A stretch of DNA of 64,000 bases from Bacillota bacterium (GCA_018725565.1 QLUR01000010.1:1-64000); one strand, 5' to 3'; numbered from the stretch's first letter, positions 8,880-18,302 are shown. Notes: a model not told the origin generated them from the letters alone. Translations and numbers: made by a program.

Positions 8880-9443
8880 CTAAAACCCGAATTCTGCTTT
8901 GAGGGCGCGCAGTTCCTCCCTGAACTGCTCCCGCTCTTCACTGCTCAGCTGAGACAGCTGTTTTGTCGGAATCCGGGAGGCTATCTCGGTCAGCAGTGTG
9001 GAAGCCCGGACATAGCGGACAATGGTTGCCAAGTCCCCCTTGAGCTTAATTTTCCCCTGCATCATCGCTTTCGTCACATCGAGCGCTCCGGAAATCACCG
9101 CTTCCCACCGTTCCAGCTCCCCGGAAAGAATGTAATCCGCTTGTTCACCAACCGCCCGCGGTACAAGCAGCGCGAAACGGCACTCCCCGTGCCACAGGTC
9201 GAGCAGCTGAAAACTGTCTTCATCAAGGCCCAGTGCCGGATTGGCCGTCACCCGGATTACAACTTTACCCTCCCAGCCTTTTGCCGCCTCCTTGTACTCT
9301 CCGCTTTCCCTGATCAACTTTTCATAAGTGGCCACCCATTCCGGGCTGCCCATTATATACGGAGGCGACACCACGGACAAACGTTGTCCCACCATCTCCC
9401 GATAAGCTTTCTCCCACTCCGGGGTACCGTAAAGATTAGCCAT
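8880..9443 (-). CDS. SCP2-like lipid/acyl-CoA binding protein with N-terminal extension
   Basis: 187 aa. Residues from about 60 onward resemble the SCP2 sterol-carrier fold, with the typical MMQGKIKLKGDLATIVRY segment. SCP2 proteins hold acyl chains or acyl-CoA in a hydrophobic tunnel. The N terminus carries a duplicated short motif, GTPEWEKAY and GSPEWVATY, not part of the usual SCP2 domain. Start ATG 9443 follows GAGGAGGA; an upstream in-frame ATG would overlap the preceding gene. A second, shorter SCP2 protein is encoded near the start of the same operon. The role as substrate carrier is inference. Confidence 0.75.
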   Translation of the reverse strand: MANLYGTPEWEKAYREMVGQRLSVVSPPYIMGSPEWVATYEKLIRESGEYKEAAKGWEGKVVIRVTANPALGLDEDSFQLLDLWHGECRFALLVPRAVGEQADYILSGELERWEAVISGALDVTKAMMQGKIKLKGDLATIVRYVRASTLLTEIASRIPTKQLSQLSSEEREQFREELRALKAEFGF

Positions 9444-9474
9444 AGCGCTATCCTCCTCATTTTTCTTGCGGGGG

Positions 9475-9747
9475 TTAACCTCCGCTGATCTTAAGGCCAA
9501 CGGACACGCGATCCCCATCATCAAGAGAACGCGTTTCTCCGTCTGGTTGGACCACCCTCTTGTTTACCGCCACAATAAGGCCGCCGCTAACCCCGGATAA
9601 CTGCGGGCAGCGGTTAAAAACAGACTGCAGCAAGGCCTGCAAACTGTACTCATCCTCAAGGGTTAGCTGCTCTTCCTTTTTCCCGGCCAACCCGGCGGCA
9701 AAGCCCAAGTACTCCACCTCAACAGTTATTTTTCTCTCCGCTGCCAT
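9475..9747 (-). CDS. MoaD/ThiS-family sulfur carrier protein
   Basis: Beta-grasp protein of 90 aa ending in SGG, the C-terminal Gly-Gly that is thiocarboxylated in MoaD and ThiS. Start ATG 9747 is preceded by GGGGAGG. It lies directly downstream of the aldehyde:ferredoxin oxidoreductase gene, as dedicated MoaD-like proteins often do. A role in making the pterin cofactor of that enzyme is therefore likely, though not shown by sequence alone. Confidence 0.82.
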   Translation of the reverse strand: MAAERKITVEVEYLGFAAGLAGKKEEQLTLEDEYSLQALLQSVFNRCPQLSGVSGGLIVAVNKRVVQPDGETRSLDDGDRVSVGLKISGG

Positions 9748-9789
9748 TTTCCGCCTCCCCGCTTTATTCACCGCCGCAATATGTGCTGC

Positions 9790-11676
9790 TCACCTGCGGC
9801 GGGTTTCTGCCAGCGCGAGGGACACATCCTCCAGTCCCAGGGCGATCATTTCTTCTTGTGCAGGATAGCCTTCCCAGTCAAGGGTACGCAGCTTGTAAAA
9901 CTCTTTCAGCATCAACTCCATATCAACAACTGACCCGGCTGCCCCTCCTTCCGCCAGCGGGTTTTGCACAAGCTCAGGCAGGCAATCATCCTCCGGCCGT
10001 GAACCACGCAACAGGTTAATCGCCCGTTTCAGCGTCCAGATGCGCCTTCCACAGCGCATCACTTCCTCCAGCGTCCACTCCCGGCCGGTAATACAGCACA
10101 GGCTGTCTACAAAGTCCCTTTCGTCGTAAACCATGCCGCCCAAAATACAGACAACAGCGGCAGTCGAGAAAGCCATGCCATAGTCTTGGCTTAAGGCAAC
10201 CAGTTTCGCCTTGCCTGTACTTGTCTGCCCCCCGTAAGAACCGTCCAGCCCCAGTTCTTCCAGCAGCATATTTCCCTGTTCCACACCAAGGCTTACTCCG
10301 GAAACATGGCAGGCACCGCGGACTGCTGTGGCATAAGCCAGGCCCAGACCGTGATAAGCCCGCGGGTCATGCATCGGCAGTTCCATTTTTTTTACTGCAG
10401 CCACATATTTTCCCGCTTCACCCCCTAGCCTCTCAGCCAGGCGCTGACTTCCCAAGGACAGTTCATCCCCAAATCCCTGCCGTGCGGCAATCATCTCTAC
10501 CAGTCGCAGCACCGCCTCCGGTTTGCCCCAGGACAGTTCCAGCCCGCCCGTCCGGTCTTGTGTAATAAGACCCTTCGCATAGCAGTCGATGGCAAAGGCT
10601 ATGGTGCAGCCGCAGCTGATCGTATCCAGGCCAAGCTGGTTACAGCGTTCGTTAATCTTGGCTATAGCTGCCGCATCCGGTATCAGGCACATCGTGCCAA
10701 AGGAGGTAATGGTCTCATACTCGGGCCCCGGCCCTGCCGGCATCCGCCACGGTCCGTCTTTGACCTCCACCACTCGCTTGCAATCCACCGGGCAGGCGTA
10801 ACAAGAGGCTCTGCCGGTTAAAATCTTGTCAAAAGCCGGCCCGTTCAAGGCGTTGATCCCTGCTTCCCATTCGCCCGATTGCCAGTTTTTCAGCGGAACG
10901 TCACCTGAGAGATGACCAATGTCGATGCCGCAGTTGGTTCCATAAAGACGAAACAGCTGCACAGCCAAACTTTCTTTCATCTTCTCTGACAAGCGCTGCC
11001 GGACTTTTCTATAGCCTTCCGGGTCGCCAATGGACACTTTACCCGTGCCGCTTACTACCAGACCTTTCAGTCTTTTACTACCCATCACCGCTCCCAGACC
11101 GGTTCGTCCAAAATGGTGCCCCTTGTTATGGGCGATGCTGGCATATAGCACTCCGTTTTCCCCGGCCGGGCCAATTACGGCTACCGCCGGCTTGCGGCTG
11201 CCCACTCTGTGACGTTCCTGCAGCAAATCTGTTGCCTGGTATGTTTCCTGTCCCCATAAATCAACAGCTGAAAGCAAACTGGTCTCATGGTCGGTAATAT
11301 GCAGATAAACCGGCGAGTCGGCGGCTCCAAGAAAAATAACGCCGTCCCATCCAGCAAACTTCAATTGGCTGGACAGCCGGCCTCCCACGTTGGCTTCACC
11401 CCAGATGCCGGTTAAGGGTGAAAGCGCGTTAACAGTCATGCGTGGCGTTGAAGGCAGCATGGTTCCGCTAAAAGGTCCGGTCATAAACACCAAAGGGTTT
11501 TCAGGAGCGAGCGGGTCGACGGCGGCTATGCTTTTTCCGAGCAACTCAAACAGCAGCCGCGCTCCGATACCGCTCCCGCCAAGATATTTCCTTGTTAAAT
11601 CATCGCGTAAGGGAAGAGTTTCTATTTTCTTTGTACCCAGGTTAACCAGCAACAGCTTGCCGCAATATCCCCCCAC
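9790..11676 (-). CDS. Aldehyde:ferredoxin oxidoreductase (tungsten/molybdopterin)
   Basis: Oxidises an aldehyde to the carboxylic acid with ferredoxin, or the reverse; cytoplasmic, with a W- or Mo-bispterin centre and one [4Fe-4S] cluster. 628 aa, within the AOR family range. The N-terminal pterin-binding domain has YLGGSGIGARLL, TGPFSGTMLPSTPRM and GRTGLGAVMGSKRLK; cluster cysteines are in SCYACPVDCKR, with a distal Cys in the C-terminal third. The GTG start at 11676 was chosen because AAAGGAGG precedes it by 6 bases; the longer frame would place that site inside the gene. Operon partners are the MoaD-like protein downstream and the hydrolase and dehydratase genes upstream. Confidence 0.93.
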   Translation of the reverse strand: MGGYCGKLLLVNLGTKKIETLPLRDDLTRKYLGGSGIGARLLFELLGKSIAAVDPLAPENPLVFMTGPFSGTMLPSTPRMTVNALSPLTGIWGEANVGGRLSSQLKFAGWDGVIFLGAADSPVYLHITDHETSLLSAVDLWGQETYQATDLLQERHRVGSRKPAVAVIGPAGENGVLYASIAHNKGHHFGRTGLGAVMGSKRLKGLVVSGTGKVSIGDPEGYRKVRQRLSEKMKESLAVQLFRLYGTNCGIDIGHLSGDVPLKNWQSGEWEAGINALNGPAFDKILTGRASCYACPVDCKRVVEVKDGPWRMPAGPGPEYETITSFGTMCLIPDAAAIAKINERCNQLGLDTISCGCTIAFAIDCYAKGLITQDRTGGLELSWGKPEAVLRLVEMIAARQGFGDELSLGSQRLAERLGGEAGKYVAAVKKMELPMHDPRAYHGLGLAYATAVRGACHVSGVSLGVEQGNMLLEELGLDGSYGGQTSTGKAKLVALSQDYGMAFSTAAVVCILGGMVYDERDFVDSLCCITGREWTLEEVMRCGRRIWTLKRAINLLRGSRPEDDCLPELVQNPLAEGGAAGSVVDMELMLKEFYKLRTLDWEGYPAQEEMIALGLEDVSLALAETRRR

Positions 11677-11758
11677 AAGCCACCCTCCTTTTTTCACCGG
11701 TGTGCAGCTGGCAGGTTATTTATTGGCTCTGCCAGCGGTATCCCTGGCCCCAACTATG

Positions 11759-12754
11759 CTACTTGATGATGTTATAGGTCAGCCGGCCGCCTGAAGCGGT
11801 AGTTTCTGCCAGGGCATCATGGCCGGTAAGCCAGTCCAGGTGCGCGCTGACTTCAGAAACTGCCAGCAGCACGTCCCAGCCGCTTAAGCGGCCATATAGC
11901 CGGCCGGCCAGCTCAAAAGCAGTACACGGCCCACAGTCACGCACCATTTCCCTGATGTATTGCAAGCGCTGCCGGTGGTGGTTTTTTATTTCTGAGATGC
12001 GTTGCGCGGGCTCTTCCAGTGCTTCACCGTGTCCTGTCAGGGCCAGCTTAAAAGCCAATTTTCCGAGCCTGTCCAGGGTCGCTAAATACTGGGCAAGGCT
12101 TCCGGACCTTTCCCCGGGCTTGGCTGGATGTACCTCTGGCATCGGGTTGGGGCTGATTCTTTTCAGCAGTGCATCGCCGGCCAGCAACACCCCGCTTTCT
12201 TCCTGATAAAAAGCGAGGTGCCCGCCGCAGTGACCAGGAACAGCCAAAACCGACAGGCGGAAGCTGCTGAAATTCAGCAGGTCTCCATCCTGCAGCAGCC
12301 GGCAGTCTGTCAGACAGCCGCCCCGGTAAGCTTCGCGCCGGGGCAAAGAGTACGCCGTCAACAGCTTGTCGGGGACGCCAAGCCGCCGAAGATTATCGAT
12401 TAGCACCGGCCAAAAGTCAAGCCCGGACAATTTTTCCGCTTCCATCGGGTGCAAAAGCACTTCCGCCCCCATTTCCCGGAACCAGGCGGCCAGGCCGGAG
12501 TGGTCACTGTGGGCGTGGGTTACCAACACCTGCTCTATATCTCGCGGAGCAAAGCCTGCCTTGTTCAAAGCTGCGGTCAGTACCGAACGCGCCTCGGGAG
12601 TGTCAGGACCGGTGTCAACCAGTGTCAAGGGCCGTGACGGCAGCAGGTAAACATTTACCGGACCAACCGGGAACGGCGTCGGCAAGGTTATTCTTTCCGG
12701 GAAGAATTTTTCTTGCCCGTTGGCCAGCAGTTGAAGTCTTCGCTTATCTGACAT
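11759..12754 (-). CDS. Metallo-beta-lactamase-fold hydrolase (LACTB2/glyoxalase II-like)
   Basis: 331 aa with the metal motif THAHSDHSG, a downstream GHCGGHLAFY His and GDALL Asp, and a C-terminal helical region (from about 250) like the winged-helix end of LACTB2-type proteins. Such enzymes hydrolyse thioesters or other esters. In this operon it could act as an acyl-CoA thioesterase or as a hydrolase of a ring or lactone intermediate; which cannot be told. It precedes the oxidoreductase and follows the dehydratase activator after 9 bases. Confidence 0.8.
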   Translation of the reverse strand: MSDKRRLQLLANGQEKFFPERITLPTPFPVGPVNVYLLPSRPLTLVDTGPDTPEARSVLTAALNKAGFAPRDIEQVLVTHAHSDHSGLAAWFREMGAEVLLHPMEAEKLSGLDFWPVLIDNLRRLGVPDKLLTAYSLPRREAYRGGCLTDCRLLQDGDLLNFSSFRLSVLAVPGHCGGHLAFYQEESGVLLAGDALLKRISPNPMPEVHPAKPGERSGSLAQYLATLDRLGKLAFKLALTGHGEALEEPAQRISEIKNHHRQRLQYIREMVRDCGPCTAFELAGRLYGRLSGWDVLLAVSEVSAHLDWLTGHDALAETTASGGRLTYNIIK

Positions 12755-12763
12755 ACTTAGTTC

Positions 12764-13561
12764 CTAATCAACGTGATCAGCAGCCAGACGGAATTTTTCA
12801 AAGGCATAGAGTGCAGCCCCTAAGGCGCCGTTAGTCTGGGCAAACTGCGGGACGAGCAACTCGCAGCCGAGCTTTTCCGCTAGCGCGCTCACCACGCCCC
12901 GGTTCTGGGCCACACCTCCAGTTACCAGTATTTTTTCTTCCGGCCCGACGCGATAGGCCAGGCCGGCAATTCTCCTGGCAATTGATTCATGGATTCCGGC
13001 CACAATGTCGGCCACCGGACAGCCTGCCGCGAGACTGGAAATAACTTCTGACTCGGCAAAGACTGTGCAGGTGCTGCTGATGCTGACTTTTCCCGTGGCC
13101 TGGCTGCCCAAGCGAGCCAGCTCCGCAACCGGATGCGAGAGAGCCTGGGCCATGACTTCCAGGAAGCGGCCGGTGCCGGCGGCACACTTTTCATTCATGG
13201 CAAAGTTCGACACGCGTCCTCCGGCACCCAGGCGGATAACCTTGGCATCCTGGCCGCCGATGTCGATCACGGTGCGTGCCTCCGGTTCCTGGAAATAAGC
13301 GCCTTTGCCATGACAGCCTATCTCGCTCATTTCCTCATTAGCACCGGCAAAAATCACCCGTCCGTATCCGGTGGCCACTGTATAAGCAATATCAGTCAAA
13401 GCAGCGCCGGCCCTGTGCAGCGCCTCGGTCACCGCTTTCTGCGCTCCGTCCCCGATCATTCCGCCTTTAACGACACAGTCGGCCAGCACCCGGCAGCCGT
13501 CCTGCAGGAGCACACATTTAGCCGTAATGGAACCAAGATCAACACCCATAGTTAAAGTCAT
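12764..13561 (-). CDS. ATP-dependent activator of 2-hydroxyacyl-CoA dehydratase / BCR family (HgdC-like)
   Basis: ASKHA ATPase of 265 aa, the standard HgdC length. Nucleotide-binding motifs are MGVDLGSITAK, VIDIGGQDAK and VTGGVAQN. The two cysteines that hold one [4Fe-4S] cluster between subunits are present in NEKCAAGTGRF and SSTCTVFAESE. It drives ATP-dependent one-electron transfer from ferredoxin to the dehydratase. It overlaps the downstream-subunit gene by 4 bases (ATGA), showing translational coupling. Only one such ATPase is in the operon, which fits a dehydratase-type system better than a BcrABCD benzoyl-CoA reductase, which uses two. Confidence 0.92.
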   Translation of the reverse strand: MTLTMGVDLGSITAKCVLLQDGCRVLADCVVKGGMIGDGAQKAVTEALHRAGAALTDIAYTVATGYGRVIFAGANEEMSEIGCHGKGAYFQEPEARTVIDIGGQDAKVIRLGAGGRVSNFAMNEKCAAGTGRFLEVMAQALSHPVAELARLGSQATGKVSISSTCTVFAESEVISSLAAGCPVADIVAGIHESIARRIAGLAYRVGPEEKILVTGGVAQNRGVVSALAEKLGCELLVPQFAQTNGALGAALYAFEKFRLAADHVD

Positions 13562-14694
13562 CTACCTGCTCCTTGCGCCAAAATTTCCAGGAAGGCCTGC
13601 AGCCTTGTGCGCACTTGGCCAAGCGCCGACATTTGCTGCTCCACCTCCAGCAACAGCAGCGGGAGCCCGGCCGCCTCCAGCTCCGCTTTCAGGACCGGGT
13701 AGTCGAAGTCTTCAGCCTCACAAAATTTCATGCTCAGAAACAGCACGCCGTCAGCGTTGTGCCTGGCGGCCAGTCCCAGCAAATGGGAGCCCCGTTCCTT
13801 CCGGCAATCATACAGCGTGGAACAGGGCCCAAGCCGCAGGTGCCTGTCCACCAGAGCGGAAAGCGGCGGCAATGTCTCGTCGGCCGGAGCGCGCAGGATT
13901 CTGGCCCCCAGCGCCAGGTCGTCAGCCACAACAGCGCCGCCGAGTTCATCAATGACCTGCAAAATCCCCTGGGGCTCGGCCATGATGCCGGTAGCAACCA
14001 GGCGCACTTTTGGCCGCGGCCTGACCGTCCTGCGTGCCAGCCACGGCAGGAGCTCCGCCAGGCGCCGGTTATACTCTGTTTTTTCCAGGAACAGTGCCGA
14101 CTTGGTGATCAGCGAAAACTCCAGATCGGACATGCACTCCGGCCGGCTGGAGCGTAAAGCAGCCAGTTCAGCGCTTAAAGCACGGTAATGGTTGTAAATG
14201 CCGATACTTTCCCTCAGTCTCCCTTCGCTGGCTGCGCTGCCGGTCAGTGCTGCCAGCCACTCTTGCAGGCCGGTAAAGAGCCGCTCCAGATAAGCGGCGG
14301 ATGCTTTGCTTTGCCTGTTGGCCGGATAGACCAGGTCAAACTTGGGGCGGCCGGGGAAAACGGCAGCCCAAATATCCGAAGTGTTCTGAATATGGTCGCA
14401 GGTAGACGGGAAAATAAAGCCATCTACCATGTTATAAGTACCTTTCAGGCCGTATTCCAACACTGACCGCACCACCGAGCAGGCAAAACCCTGCAGGTGA
14501 GCATCGGCCCTGGCAATCTCTGTACTACCGCCCCACAAGCTGACCGGCAAGGCGCCGGCAGCATGGATCAGTTCCTCGGGCACATAAATGGGCAGCCAGC
14601 CTATCACCTTGCCATTCGTCCCCTGTTTCCAAGCGGTCACCGCCGGGGCCGGGTTCCTGGCCACCTCCAGCAAACTTTGCAGCACACTTTCCAT
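13558..14694 (-). CDS. 2-hydroxyacyl-CoA dehydratase / benzoyl-CoA reductase family subunit (HgdB/BcrC-like)
   Basis: 378 aa. Family pattern GWLPIYVPEELIHAAGALPV at the N terminus, candidate cluster cysteines in GFACSVVRS, FPSTCDHIQNT and SMKFCEAEDFDYP, and the C-terminal LPLLLLEVEQ. With its partner encoded just upstream it would form the heterodimer in which an activated [4Fe-4S] cluster makes a ketyl radical on the acyl-CoA. Start ATG 14694 follows GGAGGG. The open frame from 14817 overlaps the preceding gene and lacks a site. Substrate is unknown: dehydration of a 2-hydroxyacyl-CoA and reduction of an aromatic or cyclic thioester are both possible. Confidence 0.88.
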   Translation of the reverse strand: MESVLQSLLEVARNPAPAVTAWKQGTNGKVIGWLPIYVPEELIHAAGALPVSLWGGSTEIARADAHLQGFACSVVRSVLEYGLKGTYNMVDGFIFPSTCDHIQNTSDIWAAVFPGRPKFDLVYPANRQSKASAAYLERLFTGLQEWLAALTGSAASEGRLRESIGIYNHYRALSAELAALRSSRPECMSDLEFSLITKSALFLEKTEYNRRLAELLPWLARRTVRPRPKVRLVATGIMAEPQGILQVIDELGGAVVADDLALGARILRAPADETLPPLSALVDRHLRLGPCSTLYDCRKERGSHLLGLAARHNADGVLFLSMKFCEAEDFDYPVLKAELEAAGLPLLLLEVEQQMSALGQVRTRLQAFLEILAQGAGR

Positions 14695-14716
14695 TCGTCT
14701 CGCCCTCCTGTAACCT

Positions 14717-15928
14717 TCAGCGTGTCCGGGACAGCGCCAGCGTTTCCATAAACGACTGGAACCTGGTCTCAAACTGAGCCCAGGAAAAATGGCGCGGGTC
14801 GGTCTGGTCGCCGTCAAAAATCATTTCCGGCACAGCATGGCTGCCTGCCTGCAACTGTCTGCTCAGGTCATAAAGCCCGAAGCAATAAGGCTTGCAGCTG
14901 CGGTTGGAATGATGAATAACGCCGTCCAAGTCAAAATCTCGCAGCATCTTTTCCATTCTATTTAACTTTAACCCCAGACTCTGATTAATCATGATCGCCG
15001 TGTATACTTTCGCCATGCTGCGCAGCAGGTTATCCGGGTCAAACTCCAGCACCCAGGCGTTGGTGTAGGTTGAGCAGACCAGGTTGGCCCGGTGCTTGGC
15101 AAGTAATTGCAACATGGGCCTCATCGAGTACCAGACCGGAATCCCGTTCCACAACAAGCGGTACTTCTCGCTCTCGACAGCGGCAGTGCCCTCCTTTACC
15201 TTTTGCAGCAATTCATCCAGGAGCAGGCGGTAATATTCCTTTGCCTCCGGCGTTCCCCGCATGGTAACTATCGGCGCCATATAATTAAAGGTGTCAAAAG
15301 CAGAAAAGGGGGCTGGCTTGTGCTTGGCCAGAGTCAGGACCTCCCTCCATAGCCTGGAGGTCTCATTTGAAACAATGGCTATTTCCTGGAAACGGTCATA
15401 ATCAAACACTTTGCCGGTTACCCCTTCCAGCCATGGTATAAATTCACGCAGCTGCCCTTCAACATACTGCAGGCTGTGTTCCGGGATTTCCCGCTCATGA
15501 TTGAAAGGTGTGTCCAGCAGAAACAATGGAACCTGAAAGTGTCGCGACAGGTTTTCGTACCACTTGATCACTGTGCCGCAAATGTTGTTGCAGCAGACCA
15601 GAAAGTCGGGTTTGGCCAGCCCGTCCACCGGACTTTTCCCGGTTAGGATGTGACCGATGTCGGCCCTGGCATAGGAGCAGATATTGTTGGAGTAACCGAT
15701 AGCCTCTGCTGCTTCGGCCAGTTCTACTCCCATTTTTCTGGCGCCGATCAGGGCAGCGTGGTTTTCCGGGAAAAGCGGCAGAACATCCATGTTACGCAAG
15801 AATTCCACCGGCACAATGGAAGAACACCAGGCTACCGGATTCTTTTTTCTGTCAGCCTGCCTGGGAGCCGTATAGTAAAGCATGGTCAGCCCAAGCAAAA
15901 AGTTGGCGGACCGGCTCATTTCTCTCAC
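14717..15928 (-). CDS. 2-hydroxyacyl-CoA dehydratase / benzoyl-CoA reductase family subunit (HgdA/BcrB-like)
   Basis: About 403 aa, second member of the dimer. Cysteines typical of the family appear in AWCSSIVPVEFL, NICSYARADIGH, VCCNNICGTVIKWYE and SCKPYCFGLYDL. The start is taken as GTG 15928, with AGGAGG 8 bases upstream; an ATG three codons later is possible. The gene lies 20 bases after the acyl-CoA dehydrogenase and 22 before its partner. Its sequence is clearly different from the partner, so the enzyme is a true heterodimer rather than a tandem duplicate. Confidence 0.87.
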   Translation of the reverse strand: MREMSRSANFLLGLTMLYYTAPRQADRKKNPVAWCSSIVPVEFLRNMDVLPLFPENHAALIGARKMGVELAEAAEAIGYSNNICSYARADIGHILTGKSPVDGLAKPDFLVCCNNICGTVIKWYENLSRHFQVPLFLLDTPFNHEREIPEHSLQYVEGQLREFIPWLEGVTGKVFDYDRFQEIAIVSNETSRLWREVLTLAKHKPAPFSAFDTFNYMAPIVTMRGTPEAKEYYRLLLDELLQKVKEGTAAVESEKYRLLWNGIPVWYSMRPMLQLLAKHRANLVCSTYTNAWVLEFDPDNLLRSMAKVYTAIMINQSLGLKLNRMEKMLRDFDLDGVIHHSNRSCKPYCFGLYDLSRQLQAGSHAVPEMIFDGDQTDPRHFSWAQFETRFQSFMETLALSRTR

Positions 15929-15948
15929 ACTTTGCACCTCCTGAGCTT

Positions 15949-17091
15949 TTACTGTTCAAAAAGCGACTTGGTAAGCAGCAAGCGCTGTATCTGCGACGTC
16001 CCCTCGTAAATCTGCATTACCTTAGCGTCGCGCATCAGCTTTTCCACCGGATACTCCCGGCTGTAGCCATAGCCGCCGAAAATCTGCACTGCCTCGGTTG
16101 CAACACGCATGGCCACATCGGCGGCGAACACTTTGGCCATGGCGCTCTCTCTGGAGTTGCGCTGCCCCTCATCTGCCAGCCAGGCAGCGCGCCAAGCCAG
16201 CAGGCGGGCGGCGTCCAGGTCTTTCTGCATATCGGCAAGCATGAAGCCGATAGCCTGGTGCAGGATAATCGGCACGCCGAACTGCACCCTGGTCTTGGCA
16301 TACCTCACTGCGTGCTCCATGGCCGCTCTGCCAAGGCCGACCGCCGCCGCCGCCACCCCTGGCCTTGAGCGGTCAAACGTTTGCATAATCAAACGAAAGC
16401 CGTCGCCTTCCTCTCCCAGGCGGTTTTCTGCCGGTACAACAGCCTCAGCCAGGGAAACGCCCGCTGTGTCTGAGGCACGCTGCCCCATCTTGTCTTCCTT
16501 TTTCCCCACTGAGAAACCCGGCGTCGAACGCTCGACCACAAAGGCGCTAATGCCGCGATGTCCTTTTTTCCTGTCTGTGGCGGCAAAGACGATGAAATAG
16601 TCGGCAATGCTGGCATTGGTGATAAATTGTTTATTGCCGTTTATAATATAGCTGCCGCCGTCGCGGACAGCGGTGGTGGCAAGAGAGGCCACGTCCGAAC
16701 CCGCTTCCGGCTCGGTGACACACAGGGAAACCATTTTCATTTCGTGGCAGACCGGCCTTAGCCAGCGCTCCTTCTGCTCCGCGGTGCCGGTCAGAACAAT
16801 GGGTGTGCAGGCCAGATCGGTCAGGGCCAGCGTAGCCGAGATGCCGGCGCAGGCTGCCGCCAGTTCCTCAGAGACCAGACAGCTGGCCAGGACACCCTGC
16901 CCTCCCCCGCCGTACTCCTCCGGCACCCCCATATTCAGAAAGCCGGTTTCCCAGGCCTTCTTAATCACCGGCCAGGGCACTTCGCCGCTGCGGTCATACT
17001 CCGCCGACACCGGCAGGATTTCCGCCTTGGCAAACTCCCTGGCCAAAGAGCGCAGCGATTCCTGTTCCGGGCTTAATCCAAATGATAGCAT
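15949..17091 (-). CDS. Acyl-CoA dehydrogenase
   Basis: 380 aa FAD-dependent dehydrogenase forming an enoyl-CoA. Signature CVTEPEAGSDVASLATTAV and catalytic Glu in IYEGTSQIQR (about residue 363) are intact. Start ATG 17091 has GGGAGG upstream; the frame start at 17109 does not. It is one of two dehydrogenases in the operon and the more conventional one. It lies directly upstream of the dehydratase subunits and after the thiolase gene. Confidence 0.92.
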   Translation of the reverse strand: MLSFGLSPEQESLRSLAREFAKAEILPVSAEYDRSGEVPWPVIKKAWETGFLNMGVPEEYGGGGQGVLASCLVSEELAAACAGISATLALTDLACTPIVLTGTAEQKERWLRPVCHEMKMVSLCVTEPEAGSDVASLATTAVRDGGSYIINGNKQFITNASIADYFIVFAATDRKKGHRGISAFVVERSTPGFSVGKKEDKMGQRASDTAGVSLAEAVVPAENRLGEEGDGFRLIMQTFDRSRPGVAAAAVGLGRAAMEHAVRYAKTRVQFGVPIILHQAIGFMLADMQKDLDAARLLAWRAAWLADEGQRNSRESAMAKVFAADVAMRVATEAVQIFGGYGYSREYPVEKLMRDAKVMQIYEGTSQIQRLLLTKSLFEQ

Positions 17092-17126
17092 CAATGTTCC
17101 TCCCGCCAAAATTTGCCGGATTTTAT

Positions 17127-18278
17127 TCAGTCAAGACGTTCAACAATGGTGGCATTGGCCATTCCATATCCTTCACACATGGTCTGCAAGCCGAAGCGCC
17201 CGCCGGTCCGTTCGAGTTCATGCAGCATAGTGGTCATCAGGCGGGCACCGCTCGCTCCCAAAGGATGACCGAGGGCGATAGCACCGCCGCTGGGATTGAC
17301 TTTCTCCAAGTCAATCCCAAGCTCCTTAGCCCAAGCCAGCGGTACCGAGGCAAACGCCTCGTTTACTTCGAAGGTATCAATATCTTGCAGCTTCAGCCCT
17401 GCTTTGGCCAGAGCCATTTCTGTGGCCGGGATGGGTCCGGTCAGCATCAGCGTCGGGTCGGAGCCGACCACAACCCGGCAAACAAAGCGCGCCCGGGCTT
17501 TAAGTCCCAGCTCCCTGGCCTTGCCGGCCGACATCAATAGCACTGCTGCCGCCCCGTCACTGATTTGGCTGGAGTTGCCCGCCGTCACCATTCCGTCCTG
17601 CCGGAAAGCCGGCTGCAACGCCGCAAGCTTCTCCATTGACGTTGCCGGCCGCGGGCCTTCGTCCGCGGCAACAGTCTGCAGTGCGCCGTCGGACTGGGGA
17701 GCCTCTACCGGCACAATTTCCGCCTGGAAGCGCCCCTCCAAAGCAGCATGGACAGCCCGCCGGTGGCTGGTCAGGCTAAAGCTGTCCAGTTCATCCCTGG
17801 ACAGCTGCCACTGATGAGCAATCAACTCGGCCGAAACCCCCTGCGGCACGATTTCATACAGTGCGCAAAGCGCGGGGCTAAAGCCGGTGTTTAACCATGA
17901 GGAACCCATCGGCACGCGGCTCATACTCTCCACTCCGGCGGCGACAACTATATCCATATCGCCGGCCATAATCGCCTGAGCGGCAAAATGAATAGCCTGC
18001 TGACTCGATCCGCACTGCCGGTCTATGGTCACTGCCGGCACATGAACCGGGTACCCGGCGACCAGGGCCGCCACACGGCCGACATCCATTGCTTGCTCGC
18101 CGACCTGTGAGACACAGCCCATAATCACATCCTCCACCAAGCCGGCATCAATGCCGGCACGCCTCACCACCTCCCGCAACGGGACAGCAGCCAGTTCCTC
18201 TGCCCGTATTCCTGAAAGTTTGCCGCCCCGCCGTCCGATGGGCGTCCGCGCGGCTGCCACGATCACTACTTCATGCAA
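17127..18278 (-). CDS. Thiolase (acetyl-CoA acyltransferase)
   Basis: 383 aa; nucleophile Cys89 in TIDRQCGSSQQAIH, NEAFASVPLAW, His motif GGAIALGHPLGASGARL and C-terminal Cys in TMCEGYGMANATIVERL. That C-terminal form (CE-x-G-MANAT) is one I associate with thiolases of branched or steroid side-chain degradation rather than acetoacetyl-CoA thiolases; this is a recollection and not a test. It cleaves the 3-ketoacyl-CoA made by the adjacent SDR or another dehydrogenase. Confidence 0.9.
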   Translation of the reverse strand: MHEVVIVAAARTPIGRRGGKLSGIRAEELAAVPLREVVRRAGIDAGLVEDVIMGCVSQVGEQAMDVGRVAALVAGYPVHVPAVTIDRQCGSSQQAIHFAAQAIMAGDMDIVVAAGVESMSRVPMGSSWLNTGFSPALCALYEIVPQGVSAELIAHQWQLSRDELDSFSLTSHRRAVHAALEGRFQAEIVPVEAPQSDGALQTVAADEGPRPATSMEKLAALQPAFRQDGMVTAGNSSQISDGAAAVLLMSAGKARELGLKARARFVCRVVVGSDPTLMLTGPIPATEMALAKAGLKLQDIDTFEVNEAFASVPLAWAKELGIDLEKVNPSGGAIALGHPLGASGARLMTTMLHELERTGGRFGLQTMCEGYGMANATIVERLD

Positions 18279-18302
18279 TTCCAGTCAGCCTCCCGACAAA
18301 AA

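Noticed and set aside
8700-9488. 262-aa plus-strand frame across the ADH and SCP2 genes
   Set aside because: Antisense to well-supported genes; sequence has no domain features.
12764-15928. Class I benzoyl-CoA reductase (BcrABCD) as the name for this set
   Set aside because: Only one ASKHA subunit is encoded, and no ring-opening hydratase or hydrolase genes of that pathway are nearby; family membership is shared with dehydratases, so only the broader call is justified.
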